Source: Dugong dugon (Eukaryota > Chordata > Mammalia > Sirenia > Dugongidae). Taken from it: a stretch of DNA of 64,000 bases. Location: NCBI GenBank assembly GCA_030035585.1, contig CM057476.1:3249001-3313000 (forward strand), read 5' to 3'. Shown here piece by piece: positions 1 to 11,164 of this stretch. Numbering within the stretch: position 1 is the first letter of the stretch; every line of letters starts with the position of its first letter. The notes below the pieces were generated by a model. It did no database searches. It saw only the letters and a list, made by a program, of their open reading frames with translations, and was not told the origin of the DNA. The translations under genes were made by a program, and so were the position numbers.

Positions 1-105
1 CAAATGGTTGAATGGTCGGCTGCTAACCAAAAGGTGGGACGTTCGAGTCCACCCAGAGGTACCTCGGAAGACAGCCCTGGGGATCTACTTCCAAAGGGTC
101 ACTTT
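1..105 (+). mobile_element. AfroSINE subtype II, cut by window edge
   Basis: The tRNA-Asn-like head begins inside the element ('ggctgctaaccaaaaggt', then a B-box-like 'gttcgagtcc') and runs into the subtype II centre 'gatctacttcc'. The copy stops at a T-run at 106-117, so the 3' body is missing. Confidence 0.88.
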
Positions 106-1194
106 TTTTTTTTTTCCCACTAGGAATGGGAGTTGGCGTCTCAGCAAGGACCCCCACATGGCACAGCAAACCCTGGTCTGTGCATTTAGACACTCATTTC
201 TTTCTCTCTTGTTCCCTGAGGGACAAGGCCCCTGAATAACTTAATCTGCCTACGAGAGACTGATCTCAGTGTCTGCAGCCTCCTCTCCCGCTCGACCTTG
301 CCTGTCTCTTTCTCTTGTCTAAGCTATTGTTGGGAAACCTCGTGGGCTAATTGCAAAACAACTCTGGCCCAAAATAAAAGACTCCTGGAACACAGGCCCA
401 GGTGCTTTCCATAACAATCTCATTAATTGTCATCACATTATTTCATGTTCTGCACAAATAAATCAATGGCCCAGAAAATACACGCCTTATCCACCAAGGG
501 ACCGGAGGGGCAGGGCTGAGCTTCCAAGCCTTCAGTGCAGATTTGTTTGAGCCACATAAGATGTCGCTTCTAATAAGAGAGAAAAGGCTGGGGCTCAACC
601 ACGCTTTCCCCCAGGGGTGAGTACTTCTGGTACCTGCATCTCAACATTCCTTGCTCCCCAAAACTTTCAAGGCAACATAATCCAGAGGTCCCTGGCTGAC
701 ACGTTTGTTCTGATCTTTGAGGCTAAGCTCACTCAGCAGCTGACATGCCCCCTTTTGTGTCTGCCTGAGACATTGGTCCCCAGCATCCCATGAAGCTTTG
801 CATAAACAGTCCAACGCGAAGGACAATTCTACCTCCAGCTCATCTCAACTCCTAGGACCAAATCTCATTTCCATAAAGCTGCCTGCACCACAAGAAGGGC
901 ACGTTTGCAGCAGAAACCTCGAGAATCGTATCCATAACAGCTTCTGTGAAGTCTACAAGAGCGGCCTTCCCCCCAGGTTTTACTAGGAAAACTTCCAGCA
1001 TATGAGAAGAACTGTGCAGTGAACACCATACGCTCCCCATCTCGATTCTATGATCAGTGTTTCATTATACTTGCCCTACCCTATGCCCATCCATCCGTCC
1101 ATCCTTCTTGTCATCCGTTGAACAGTTCACCCCTAAACACACTAGCACGCAGATTATTAACTTGAGTGCGATCCTTTTCTAAGGTTCTTTTTGC
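106..1194. other. Unique DNA, no gene seen
   Basis: About 1.1 kb with no recognisable repeat or exon. Open frames are at most 62 codons. A short CCAT-rich run lies near 1085-1105. Confidence 0.6.
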
Positions 1195-1767
1195 CCTCTG
1201 TGAATGTCAAATTCACGTACAGTGCAATACACCATGTCAGCTGTGCCGCATGCATCCACCTGTGCAGCCCAGGCCCCTGTCACGGTACAGAACATGACCA
1301 CCACTCCAGAAAGTTCCCTCACGCCCTCTCCCCAGGTGCTACCCCCCAAAGAGGCATCCAGTGTCCCGAGTTTTTTCCACCATAGATTAGGGGTGCCTTT
1401 TTTAGAACTTTACTGAAATCGAAGTGCACAGCACACAGCCTTTTGTACCTGGCTCCTTTTACTTCGCATAATGCTTTTGAGATGGAACCACGTAGTTAAA
1501 TGTGTCAGTTGTCCGTTTCTTTTTGTTGCCGAGTAGTGTTCCGTTAGTCCCTGGGTGGTATAGACATTTCACGCGCTTGGCTGCTAACCAAAAGGTTGGT
1601 GGTTGGAGTCCACCCAGAAGTGCCTCGAAAGAAAGCCCTGGCAATCTACTTCCAAAAGCTCAGTCATTGAAACCCTGTGGAGCACAGTTCTACTCTAACG
1701 TTCATGAGGTCACAATGAGTTGACTCTGCACAAATCGGTTTTAATGCCCCATTGTATGAATATGCCC
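1195..1767 (-). mobile_element. L1M 3'-end relic, interrupted by a SINE
   Basis: The plus strand reads as the complement of an old L1 3' region, with diverged blocks such as 'cagaacatgaccacc', 'tttacttcgcataatg' and 'attgtatgaatatgcc'. The last block resumes at about 1744, after the AfroSINE at 1546-1743. It is strongly diverged, consistent with an ancient L1M-class insertion. Confidence 0.6.
1546..1743 (+). mobile_element. AfroSINE subtype II
   Basis: A complete head, centre and tail can be followed, from 'agtccctgggtggt' through 'ggctgctaaccaaaagg' to the tail 'atgagttgactc'. It is inserted in the L1M relic, so it is younger than that element. Confidence 0.9.
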
Positions 1768-1785
1768 TCCCCCCAACCGCCCACC

Positions 1786-1855
1786 AGAAAAAAAACAGTT
1801 GCCATGCAGTCGCCTCTGACTCCTGCTGGCCCCAAGTGTGTCAGGGTAGAACTGC
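1786..1855 (-). mobile_element. AfroSINE 3'-tail fragment
   Basis: About 70 bp of antisense SINE tail ('cagttgccatgcagtcgcc' then 'gtgtgtcagggtagaactg') preceded by an A-run. Only the RTE-like tail is present. Confidence 0.75.
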
Positions 1856-2300
1856 ATTTGGTACTTTCTGGGTCTGCCCCATGCGCCTCTTCCCTCGGCT
1901 GATTTTAATCTGCATCCTGTCCCTGTGATAAACCACAACTGTGAGTCTAACAGCTTTCAGTGAGCTCTGTGAGTCCTTCTGATGAATTGCCACACCCAAG
2001 GGAGGTTTTGGGGGCCCCCTGAACTAGCGCTTGGTGCCAGCAGTGAGGGTGTTCTCACGGACTGTGCCCTAACGGTGCGCAGTGACCCAGCTTCTCACTC
2101 TCCCACCAGACTGTTAGCCGCCTGGTGCTTGGCCCACACCTGGCTTATGGAAGGTGCTGGATAAACACCTGTGGAGGAATGAGAGCACCTGAGCTTGCGG
2201 GGGAAGCTGACGTCTGCTGTACAGGAGACGCTGCAGGCAGTGTCTACCTGCGTGTGGGCATGCATGAATCCAAGTGCGCGTTCTCATCCTGCCCGCCAAC
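1856..2300. other. Unique or very old repeat-like DNA
   Basis: No gene is visible. The block 1895-2020 (a 'gtgataaaccacaactgtgag' to 'tgagctctgtgagtccttct' style stretch) looks like the 3' part of an ancient mammalian interspersed repeat, but I cannot name the family. Confidence 0.4.
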
Positions 2301-2432
2301 GTTGTTGCTAGGTGCCGCTGAATGGATTCCAACTCATACTGACCTCACGTGACAGAGCAGAACTGCTCTGTAGGGTTTTGTAGGCTGTAATCTTTATGGG
2401 AGCAGGTTGCCAGGTCTTTCTCGTGCAGAGAC
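2301..2432 (-). mobile_element. AfroSINE subtype I-long, 5'-truncated
   Basis: The antisense tail 'gttgttgctaggtgccgct' is followed by the centre 'ggctgtaatctttatggg' and a partial 'caggtctttctcgtgcagag'. The tRNA-derived head is lacking, which is typical of 5' truncation. Confidence 0.85.
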
Positions 2433-3291
2433 GCTAATAAATGGTGGAAACCTCTGGTCCAAACGCCAGGTCCACCCACACAATACAGGTCCACCCACCA
2501 GGTCCCTAAGGTGTCATGACGCACTCAACCACATCCATGGCTGTGGACTTGTTTGCGGGGTGGGGGGCAGGGGGCTCCAGCAGGACCCAGAAGGGAGCAG
2601 CCACCAGCCGCTGCAGCACAACGCGGAACTGTTGGAGTGCGGAGTGGACACGGATGGCTCAGGGGGCTCAAAGCACAACATCACAGGCTTTCTCCAGTGT
2701 GGTGAGGGTGGGTGGCAGACACGGAGTGCGGAGAGAACGCTGCTGGCTCGGAGCCTGGGGAGGGAGCCCCTGTGGTGTCCACACCATTCCAGGTGCTTCC
2801 CGCTCAGCATCTAAGAGTAAGGCAGAGACCATGCCGAGCTCCTTTAATCCTACCTGGGGTGACCTGCAGGGAAAGTGAGACCATTTTGGCTCACTCCTCT
2901 CTGGCAGCTCAACAGGAACTGTGGTTTCCTCGGTTCACATCCATCTGATGGAAGTCACAACGAAACCAGAGAGCTTTGCATTCGCTGCCAACCAACCCCA
3001 GCCATGTGGAAAATGGGAGAAGGGCCTTCTAGACACAGGCTACCAGAGTTTACAAATGCAGAGTGCCAGGTGGAAATCACAATGGCCCTCCTTGGACAGA
3101 GCTCAAAAGACATGTGCCCGGGAAAGGGACACAGGGTGGACGACAAGCTCACCTGGCTTTGGAATCTTTACAGCAATGGGACGTTGTCCCCTTGGCAAAT
3201 ATGCCACCAGCCAGCCAGTGCAAATGTCATTTATGACGGAGATCAATGTGCAAAGTTTTCTTTTCTGTCCCTGTTCTGTTGACCTGTAAAC
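2433..3291. other. Unique DNA, no gene seen
   Basis: Two overlapping frames of about 120-135 codons cross this stretch (2407-2814 and 2875-3289). Their translations are rich in Ser, Gly and Trp and show no domain. I regard them as chance frames in GC-rich DNA. Confidence 0.5.
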
Positions 3292-3608
3292 CTTTTTTTA
3301 ATACATAAGTGATTTATTTTTGTTGTTGCTGAGCATATCCACAGCAGAGCATACATCGGTTTAGCAGTTTCTATTTGTACAGTTCAGTGACAGCGATTAC
3401 ATCCTTCAGATTGTACAACCATTCTCACCCTCCTTTTCTGAACTGTTCCTCCCCCATTAACACAAACTCATTGCCCCTAAGTTTCCTATCTAACCGTTCA
3501 AGTTGCTTTTGCCAGTTTGATCCCATATAGACAGTTCTTGAAAGAGCACAATGCTCAAGGCAGATATTCTTTACTAGTGAAGCCAAACTACTGTTTGATT
3601 TTAAGACT
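3292..3608 (-). mobile_element. L1-A 3'UTR fragment
   Basis: The complement of the L1-A 3' end starts from its A-rich terminus ('tttttgttgttgctgagc'), passes 'acagttcagtgacagcg' and reaches 'gcacaatgctcaaggcag'. It forms an inverted pair with the copy at 3871-4470. Confidence 0.75.
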
Positions 3609-3870
3609 TGTAAACATTTTTATAGGCTGGTTGTTCTGGGGGTCCACCAACCTAGAGGAATCCAAGATTTCAAAGAGAGAGTAAATAAATGATATAAAAA
3701 GTTGGTCTCCCCAAAGTAAATAGATACCAAAAGAAGGATAAGAACCACTGGAGACGCCTCACGCGTCTCCCTGCCCAGAGCAGCTGGGATCCATTCACTA
3801 AAGTTCGATTTAGGGCAGATGACCAGTCGGGGAGTTGTTTAGCATCATGAGAATAACCTGTTATTTTGGC

Positions 3871-4470
3871 GCCGTGGAGGCTGGATGAACCCTTGAATTA
3901 TTGTCCTGAGATAATCTTTAAACCTTAGACCAGAAATATCCCCTGAAGTCTTTTTAAACCAAACGATAACCTAAAACCAAACCAGACCTATTGCTGTCGA
4001 TTTTGACTCACAGCAAGCCTGCAGGACAGAGCAGAATTGCCCCATTGGGTTTCCAAGGCTGCCAAATCTTTACAGAAGCAGACCTCCACATCTTTCTCCT
4101 GCAGAGCGGCTGGTGGGTTCGAACTGCCTACCTTTCGGTTAGCAGCTGAGTGCTTAACCACTGTGCCACCGGGGCTCCTCTAAACCAATCAATATTTAGT
4201 TTAATTAGTAAAGAATGTCTGCCTTGAGCATTGTGCTTTTAAAGAACTATCTGTACGGGATCAAACTGACAACAGCAACTGGAAAGATTAGAGAGGAACC
4301 TTAGGGGGCAGTGAGTTGATGTTGCTGGGGGAGGAACAATTTGGGAAAGGAGGATGAGAATGGCTGTGCAATCTGAAGAATGTCATCAGCGTCACCGAAC
4401 GGTACATGAAGAAATTGTTGAACTGCTGTATGTTTTGCTGTGTATATTTTCAATAACACTTAAAAAGCAA
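3871..4470 (+). mobile_element. L1-A 3'UTR fragment, split by a SINE
   Basis: The sense-strand L1-A begins at 'gtggaggctggatgaaccc', breaks at about 3972 for an AfroSINE, and resumes at 4180 through 'gccttgagcattgtgc' to 'gctgtgtatattttcaata'. Near-duplicates 'aaaccaaacga' and 'aaaccaatcaa' flank the SINE. Confidence 0.75.
3973..4179 (-). mobile_element. AfroSINE subtype I-long
   Basis: Full-length antisense copy running from the tail 'aaaaccaaaccagacc' through the centre and 'gttcgaactgcctacc' (B-box complement region) to the head end 'ccaccggggctcct'. It is nested in L1-A. Confidence 0.92.
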
Positions 4471-4970
4471 TAAGACAATGTTTCTTTTTAGAAAAAGAAC
4501 ATCTAACCTTTCTGCAGCACAAAATAGACCTCCTTCTACTTGTGTTTTTCCATCATTCCCTAATCAGTGAGGACCAAGGCACAAGGATAATGTGACAAAA
4601 ATAGAAAAAACGACAGCGTCAGTGGGTCTTAGCATTCAGACTGGCCCTCTGGTAATGGAATGATACAATATTTTCCTTGCAGCAAAGTGACACTTTTATG
4701 CCTGCAACACGGTACAGAAAGCCTCATCTCCTTACTTTCAGGAAGTGGAGGAACTGATGGCTCAGCCTTGAAAGTACAAAATGTTTTGAGCGTCACTTGG
4801 AAAAACAGTACATGTACGAGCTGCTTAGGGATGGAGGAGACCCACACTTCTTGAATTCTGAGAATAAAATGAAGCAAACTCATTTATTCATCTCCTCACT
4901 CAACAAGCGTTTACTGAGACCCAGGACTAGTGCTCAGTTTTCTAGTTTGTAAAGTGCTGGAGACTAAAGG
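4471..4970. other. Unique DNA with short L2-like trace
   Basis: No exon is recognised. Around 4884-4930 the text 'tcatttattcatctcctc...acaagcgtttactgagac' resembles the antisense L2 3' end. The rest is unassigned. Confidence 0.45.
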
Positions 4971-5178
4971 AGGAGCCCTGGTGGCCCAGTGGTTAAAGCA
5001 CTCGGCTGCTAACCGAAAGGTCAGCGGTTTGAACCTACCAGCTGCTCTGCGGGAAGATGTGGCAGTCTGCTTCCGTAAAGTTTACAGCCTTGGAAACCCT
5101 CTGGCGCAGTTCTACTCTGTCCCATAGTCTTGCTATGAGTGGGAATGGACTCAACAGCACTGGGTTTGGTTTGGTTTG
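4971..5178 (+). mobile_element. AfroSINE subtype I-long
   Basis: The full head 'aggagccctggtggcccagt' with A-box-like 'tggcccagtgg' and 'ggctgctaaccgaaagg' is followed by the long centre 'gtggcagtctgcttccg' and a tail ending in (tttgg)n. Confidence 0.93.
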
Positions 5179-5189
5179 ATCACCACATA

Positions 5190-5378
5190 AGGAGCCCTGG
5201 TGGTGCAATGGTTAAGTGCTCAGTTGACAACTAAAAGGTTGGTAGTTTGAAACCACCAGCAGCTCAGAAAAGACCTAGCTATCTGCTCCCCTGAAGATTA
5301 CAGCCTTGGAAACCCTATGGGGCAGCTCTACTGTGTCACATGGGGTTGCTATGAGTCAGAACTGGCTTGATGGCACAC
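5190..5378 (+). mobile_element. AfroSINE subtype I-long with TSD
   Basis: Head to tail copy starting 'ggagccctggtggtgcaatg'. It is flanked by 11-bp target duplications, atcaccacata at 5179-5189 and atcaccaaata at 5379-5389 (one mismatch). It lies directly downstream of another AfroSINE in the same orientation. Confidence 0.92.
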
Positions 5379-5655
5379 ATCACCAAATACCCTTGCGTTT
5401 GCCATGGGCTGGCTGGTTCTGAGTGGTCTCACCTCCTTTAGGGGCTTTGGCCTCCAGTGTGCTGCTATCTCAGTTCCTTAGCTGTTCCTGCTCCGCCCTC
5501 TGAGGCTCTGAGGCGTAAAATTGGTGCATTCTCCAGATGCTCCCTGATTGGTCAGCTCGGACCTTCGCACAAGCCACACCAGTCCACTGGCTCATCATCC
5601 TTGAAAGCTTATTCCCGATTCTCCTCGTTCATGCATTCCACAAACACTGTCTGAG

Positions 5656-5795
5656 GTCAGCTAACGGAAACCTTATGGATCACAACTGTCAGATCCACAA
5701 ACCGATTACCGGGATGAAGCAGGACCAGGCAGCATTTCATTCTGCTCTGCACGCGGTCGCCATGAGTCAGTGGCCAACTTGACGGAGCTAACAAC
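5656..5795 (+). mobile_element. Gly-type SINE body, head missing
   Basis: The body 'ccttatggatcacaactgtc' is followed by 'gcaggaccaggcagcatttc' and the RTE-like tail 'gacggagctaacaac'. This matches the 3' half of the Gly-type SINEs at 17.9, 31.9, 48.2 and 63.1 kb. Confidence 0.75.
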
Positions 5796-5805
5796 GTATT
5801 AGCTG

Positions 5806-6198
5806 AGCCGCTACTGGTCTGTCGGTGAGTTGTACTGTGGGAGCTTGCATGTTGCTGTGATGCTGGAAGCTAGGCCACCAGTATTTCAAATACCAGGAGG
5901 GTCACCCATGGTGGACAGGTTTCAGCGGAGCTTCCAGTCTCAGACAGACCAGGAAGAAAGGCCTGGTGATCTACTTTCAGAAATCAGCCAGTGAAAATCC
6001 TACGGATCACAACAGAACATTGTCTGATACGGTGCTGGAAGATGAGACCCCTAGGTTGGAAGACACAGTGGCCACAACCATGTACTATAAGATCCCAATG
6101 ATAGTGAAGATGGGGCAGGACCGGGCAACGTTTCGTTCTGTCGTCCATGGGGTCACTAGAGTCCAAGCAGACTCAAGGGCAGCTAATAACAACCACCA
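5806..6198 (+). mobile_element. RTE internal-deletion derivative
   Basis: The 5' part matches the RTE 5'UTR ('gtcggtgagttgtactgtgg', 'accaggagggtcacccatgg', 'gaacattgtctgatacggtg'). It then joins directly to the RTE 3' end ('gaagatggggcaggaccggg' to 'gcagctaataacaac'). The entire coding region is absent. The same junction occurs at 35.3 and 38.3 kb. Confidence 0.8.
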
Positions 6199-7248
6199 CC
6201 CAGAGATCAGCCCATTCACTAGTACCTAGTACCAGGGCGAACTACACCGGTTACAGCCACATCCAGGCGTGTCTTCATCATTGCCACTAACAATGAGGGA
6301 ATCCCACTTTACAAAATAATCCTCTGCTTCCCATCGCACAATCAACTTCCAGTCTTCAGTACTTTGCGATCACCCATGGCAAAGCCCGTACAGTCTTGAG
6401 AGTCCCTTTCTCCTTCAAAGCATGCTCCCGGGAGCGTTCCCGCTCTTTATTGTGGGTTTGTCAGCGGAAGAGCTCGCTCACACCTTTCGCAACATATAAA
6501 ATGTTTAAAACTGTTCAATTACTTAGGATTTCTGGCTGCACAGGCGGCCCTGAGAAGCAGCCCGAGAAAGAAACCCGTAATGGCTCCGAGTTATATCCGT
6601 GATACTTGGAGATGTTTCAAAGATTTCTAACCAACATTTCTGGGGCGTTTTAAAAAAGACAATCCAAGGAAATGAAGCACAGAAACAGCGCCTCCGGAGA
6701 AATGCTGTCCTTTGGATTATCATCTGAAAGACGGAGCCACAGGGCTGTTTGGCCTTATAAAAAGAAACAGCCTGTACAAACATTCCCATACAATCGCAAG
6801 GGTTTCCATTTCTTCTCTAAAATCTCATTAGCACATTCCTCTCCAGGGTGGTCGGACATTTCGCAAGCACAATTAGGTCTCCAGGTGAAGAATGTAGTAA
6901 CGGAATGAAAAATAAAACTGGAAGGGGGGTCAGCCAGGACTTGGGGCTCTCTGTGTGTGCTGGGAGTTTGGGGTTGTAAGCAACAGAGACTCAACTCAAA
7001 CGCGTTTAAGAAAGAAGATGACAGAAAGCAGAAATCCTAACTCGTTACGAATTAATCCCACGGCCCAACCTGGCATCAGGACCTGGTCTTTCTCCTTCTG
7101 GCCATTAGGGTGTCTGTGCAGGCTTCACTCTCAGGACATGCCCACGCTTTGTAGGAGCCAAAGTGGCCATCACCAGGGTGCCTCTTTCCTATCAACGACG
7201 GCCAAAGCCTCAGGACTGAGTCTTGCGGGCTGTTGGGTCACCACCAGC
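6199..7248. other. Unique DNA, no gene seen
   Basis: About 1.05 kb without recognised repeats. Frames of up to 103 codons (6955-7266) show no conserved domain. Composition is unremarkable. Confidence 0.55.
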
Positions 7249-7451
7249 CAGTTGCCATTGAATTGACTCCCATTCATGGCAACCCCATGTGTGTTAGACT
7301 AGAACTGTGCTCCAAAAGGTTTCTGATGGCTGATTTTCAGAAACAGACTGCCAAGTCTTTCTTCCAAGACACCTCTGGGTGGACTCAAACTTCCAAACTT
7401 TCCATTTGAAGAGAGTGTGTTAAACATTAGCACCACCCAAGGAGGGACTCC
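7249..7451 (-). mobile_element. AfroSINE subtype II
   Basis: The antisense copy goes from the tail 'gttgccattgaattgactcc' through 'ctgattttcagaaacagact' to the head complement 'gcaccacccaaggagggact'. An RTE 3' end in the same orientation follows 15 bp later. Confidence 0.9.
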
Positions 7452-7465
7452 ATAAGTCTTAATGA

Positions 7466-7832
7466 TGTTGTTGTTAGGTGCCGTTGAGTCGTTCCAACTC
7501 ATAGCGACCTTAGGTACAACAGAATGAAACACTGCCTGGTCCTGTGGCATCCTCACAATCCTTGCTATGTTTGAGTCTATTGATGCAGCCACTGTGTCAA
7601 TCCATCTCGTTGAGGGTCTTCCTCTTTTTTGCTGACCCTCTACTTGACCAAGCATGATGTCCTTCTCCAAGGACTGGTCCCTCCTGATAAGATGTTCAAA
7701 GTATATGAGATGAAGTCTGCCATCCTTCCTTCTAAGGAACATCCTGGCTGTACTTCTCCCAAGATAGATTTGTTCTTTCTGCTGGCAGTCCATGGTATAT
7801 TCAATATTCTTCGCCAACATCACAATTCAAAA
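7466..7832 (-). mobile_element. RTE (BovB-like) 3' end, 5'-truncated
   Basis: The minus strand keeps the C-terminal coding end of RTE ORF2, with residues like 'LEKDIMLGQVEGQQKRGRPS', then the 3' tail 'gttgttgttaggtgccg' (complement). About 370 bp remain. A frame continues into the neighbouring SINE, so the 174-codon open frame 7299-7823 is not a gene. Confidence 0.88.
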
Positions 7833-7849
7833 TGAGTTTTAATAACTGG

Positions 7850-7970
7850 TAGTAATTATTGAGGGCATTCTAGATGTCAAGCACCAGGCTAGGCACTCTC
7901 CACATGTTAACTTTAATCTTCACAGTGGCTCTATGAGGGAATGAATGGGCATTAGTCATATTTTGATCAC
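7850..7970 (-). mobile_element. MIR fragment
   Basis: Antisense MIR pattern: 'attgagggcattctagatg', 'caccaggctaggcactctcc', 'cagtggctctatgaggg'. It is an old mammal-wide SINE and strongly diverged. Confidence 0.65.
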
Positions 7971-8597
7971 CATACATTCCCCCTGTTGGAGTAATAGCAC
8001 CCCTATTTCCCTATTTCCTCTTGGGAGAACTTCCCCTCTGATGGGGGTGTTGGTAGGGCTGTCTCTCAAGGCGCCCTGCCTAGCCAAGAGCTGGATGGGC
8101 AAGTAACTCCAGCTCTGCTAACAGGGACATCTCCTGGGGTTCTGAGATTTGACAGAAGGAAGTCAGAATGGGGTGGGGAGAACAACATGCTGGAATTCAT
8201 CCACCCCAGCGATGGTCACTGCCAAGACTGCTGATTAGCTACGGTTGCCTGGGTCCCAGAACTGTCTTTCCTGATTTCTTCCTCTTCTGAGCAGGTGTTT
8301 CACCCACTTCCTCAATTCTGTGAGCCACCCCATATCCTTCCAAATGAGTTCTGATTTTACTTATGCTAGCCAGAACTGGTTTCTATCACTCATAATCGAC
8401 TGATATGTGTTCAGTATAGAACCTCTATTGCTTATGAGGGTACCAACACTATGACAGATTCATAGCTATGACACGCTCATGTTCACATCGTAGTAAGTGA
8501 TGGAGCGCACTCCAAAGCCGTGGGTTTGTTTGTTTGTTTTTCTGTTACACTGGTTGTTTCCCTACAAACACAGTTGGGTATTTAAGACTTTGCCGTT
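7971..8597. other. Unique DNA, no gene seen
   Basis: No gene or named repeat. A small (GTTT)n run occurs at 8524-8540. Confidence 0.55.
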
Positions 8598-9234
8598 AGT
8601 AATTGTGGCAGAACGTGTTTTCTTAAAATGGCCCAACAATATCTTCCATTCCTCATATTCCTCACACTAATGTAACTTTGGTATTCCTCCTATCAAGAGG
8701 TGAGGTCTATGTCCCATCCTCTTGAAACTGGGTGGGCTTGTGTGACTGTTTCTACTATAACAGCATATTGGTGCTTCGTCAAGTGATGTTGTGTGACATC
8801 CAAGGCTAGGTCTTAAGAGGTTATTCAGCTTCTAATCTGTCCTTTGGGTTCACTTGCCTTTGGAGCCCTGGGACGCCATATAAATGGTCTGACTGTCCTG
8901 AGGCTGCCATGCTGTAAGGGAGTTCAATTAACCAACATGGAAATAGCACTTGGAAAGGTCATGAGACTACTTTGGGAGATAGAGATAGGGATAGACAGAG
9001 AGAGAGAGAGGGAAGAAGAGAGAGAGGTAGGGACAGAGAGAGGGAGGGAAAGAGGGATGGAAGCAGCCGCTGTCTGCAACTGCAGTAAGAACCATGAGCC
9101 AGACCCACTCAGCTAAGCCCTCAGAATTCCTGACTCACATAAGCCATGAAAGATAATAAAATGATTGCTGTTACTGTTTTAAGCCACTAAGTTTTGGGGG
9201 GGAATTTTTACATAGCTATAGGTAGCCAGAACAA
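8598..9234 (+). mobile_element. Ancient LTR-like element with GA-rich insert
   Basis: The stretch begins 'gtggcagaacgtgttttc' and ends with an LTR-like poly(A)-signal block, 'aataaaatgattgctgtta' then 'ttaagccactaagttttgg'. A purine-rich (GA)n tract at about 8995-9060 lies inside. Similar 3' ends occur at 46.2 and 48.0 kb. The family is not identified with certainty. Confidence 0.5.
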
Positions 9235-9423
9235 TGGTTGAAAGTGGATAGTCAGATCCCAATTTGAATACCAGCTCTGACACTAGTAGCATGATCTTAG
9301 GCAACATACTTAACTGGCCTGGATCTCCATTTCCTGGTCTGTGTAATGGTCAGAATGATAGACACTACCTCATAGCATTGTTAAGGGGATCAAATAAAAG
9401 GACACAGTAAGCACACATACAAT

Positions 9424-11164
9424 TAACAGTTGCTGTCCAGTCAGCTCCAACTCATGGCGACCCCATGTGTGTTAGTATAGAGCTGGGCTCCATGGGGTTC
9501 TTTCCTTCTTTTTGAGACTGTCAAAATCCCAGTACTTTATTTTTGTGTATGTATGTTTGGGCTTTGTTTTTTTTTAGCATTTTACTGTGCTTTGGGTGAA
9601 AGTTTACGTAGCAAATTGGTTTTCCAAACAATAATTCACACACAAATTATTCTGTGACATTGATTGTGATCCCCGCAATGCATCCGCCCTCTCCTCGTTT
9701 CCTCCCTGAGTTCCCCATTTCTATCCATCCAGTTTCCCTGTTCCTTTCTGCCTTCTCATCTTTGGTTTTGGGCAAATGTTTCCCTTTTGGTCTCCTATAG
9801 CTGATTGTTCTAAGCAGCACTTTCCTCTTGGGTGTTATTGTTTATTTTATAGTCCCGTCTATTATTTGGCTGAAAGGTGGCCTCTGGGAGTGTCTTCAGT
9901 TTCAAGGTAGAAGGTTGTCTTGGGGCGATAGTCTCGGGGCTTCCTCCAGTCTCTTTTTTAATTTGAATTTTGTTCTACATATTTTACCCATTCTAACCGG
10001 GACCTTCTATTGCGGTCCCGGTCACCCTGGTTGGTACTGGTGGCCAGGCACCATCTAGTTCCTCTGGTCTCAGGTTAGAGGAGGCTGTGTTCACGCGGGC
10101 CATTACTCCTTGGAAATATTTGCTTCCTTGAGTTCTTCTAGTTTTCTTTATTCTTTGCTCCAGGTGGGAAGAAGTCAATAGTTGCTTCTTAGATGGCCAC
10201 TCACAAGCTTTTCAGACTCCAGATGCTACTCACCAGGCTAGGATGTAGAACATCATCTTTATCAACCGTGTTTTGCCAATTGACTTAGATATCCCCTGAG
10301 ACTACGGTCCTTCGCCTTCAAGTCCAGTAGTTCAGTCTCGTGTGAAAGTAATTTCTGGAACTGTGCCTCCATGTGCTCTCTTATATATGAGTGTACATGC
10401 AGCATTTACAAATATGCATGTAGAAATACCCACAACCATACTTACGTATATATGTAGGTGTACTCCCATATGATCTCCCGCACCTATTTAGCATACATAT
10501 TAACCTACGTGTCTACTCACAAATTATTGTCTGTGATTACTGTTGTTGCAGGATTATACATGTTATAGCATTTCTGTGGTTGTCCTTTATTCTTGTGTTC
10601 TTCTCAGTGCCTGCCTTTGCCTTGGTCACATTGTGCTGACTTCCCCCACATTGTGTCCTGGCTTTCCCTTCACCAGAATCAACACTTGTCTTCTATCTAG
10701 TTAGTGATTCTCTCTCCCTCCCCTTCTCATCCCGGTAACCATCAAAGAATGTTTCTTTCTGTGAGTAAACAAACCTATTCTTGATTTTTTATAATAGTGG
10801 TCTTAGACAATATTTGTCCTTTTGTGATTGATTTGTTTCACTTAGCATAATGTCATCCAGATTCATCCACGTCGTGAGATGTTTTGCGGATTCATCACTA
10901 TTCTTTATCTTTGTGTAGTATTTCGTTGTGTGAATATACAATTATTTGTTTATCCATTCATCCGTTGATGGACACTTAGCTTTTTGCTACTGTGAATAGT
11001 GCTGCAATGAAATGGGTGTGCATATTCCATAGGGTTTTTAATGGCTGATTTTTCTGAAGTAGATCTCCAGGCCTTTCTTCCACTGCACCACTGGGTGAAC
11101 TCAAACCTCGAAATTTTCAGTTAGCAGCCAAGCATGTTAAGCATTTGCACCACCCAGGGACTCC
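9424..11164 (-). mobile_element. AfroSINE subtype II, split by an L1
   Basis: The tail half lies at 9424-9499 ('cagttgctgtccagtcagc'), and the centre and head at 11037-11164 ('ggctgatttttctgaag' to 'caccacccagggactcc'). The SINE sits in a MIR (duplication aagcacacat) and is itself split by an L1 with duplication tccat[g/a]gggtt. Confidence 0.88.
9500..11025 (-). mobile_element. 5'-truncated L1, long 3'UTR
   Basis: The complement of an L1 runs from the poly(A) side (T-runs at 9507-9513 and 9567-9575) through a 3'UTR of more than 1 kb into the ORF2 end ('cagattcatccacgtcgtg', 'ttatccattcatccgttgat'). It is flanked by tccatggggtt (9489-9499) and tccatagggtt (11026-11036). The ~53 bp between the two T-runs does not belong to the 3'UTR and could be transduced sequence. 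Confidence 0.85.

Noticed and set aside
2407-3289. Overlapping frames of 120-135 codons
   Set aside because: GC-rich DNA readily gives such frames. They overlap each other in different frames and show no domain.
7299-7823. 174-codon frame as a gene
   Set aside because: It is the RTE C-terminus reading through its 3' tail into a neighbouring SINE.
8995-9060. A Glu/Arg-rich peptide
   Set aside because: It is translation of a (GA)n tract inside an LTR-like relic.
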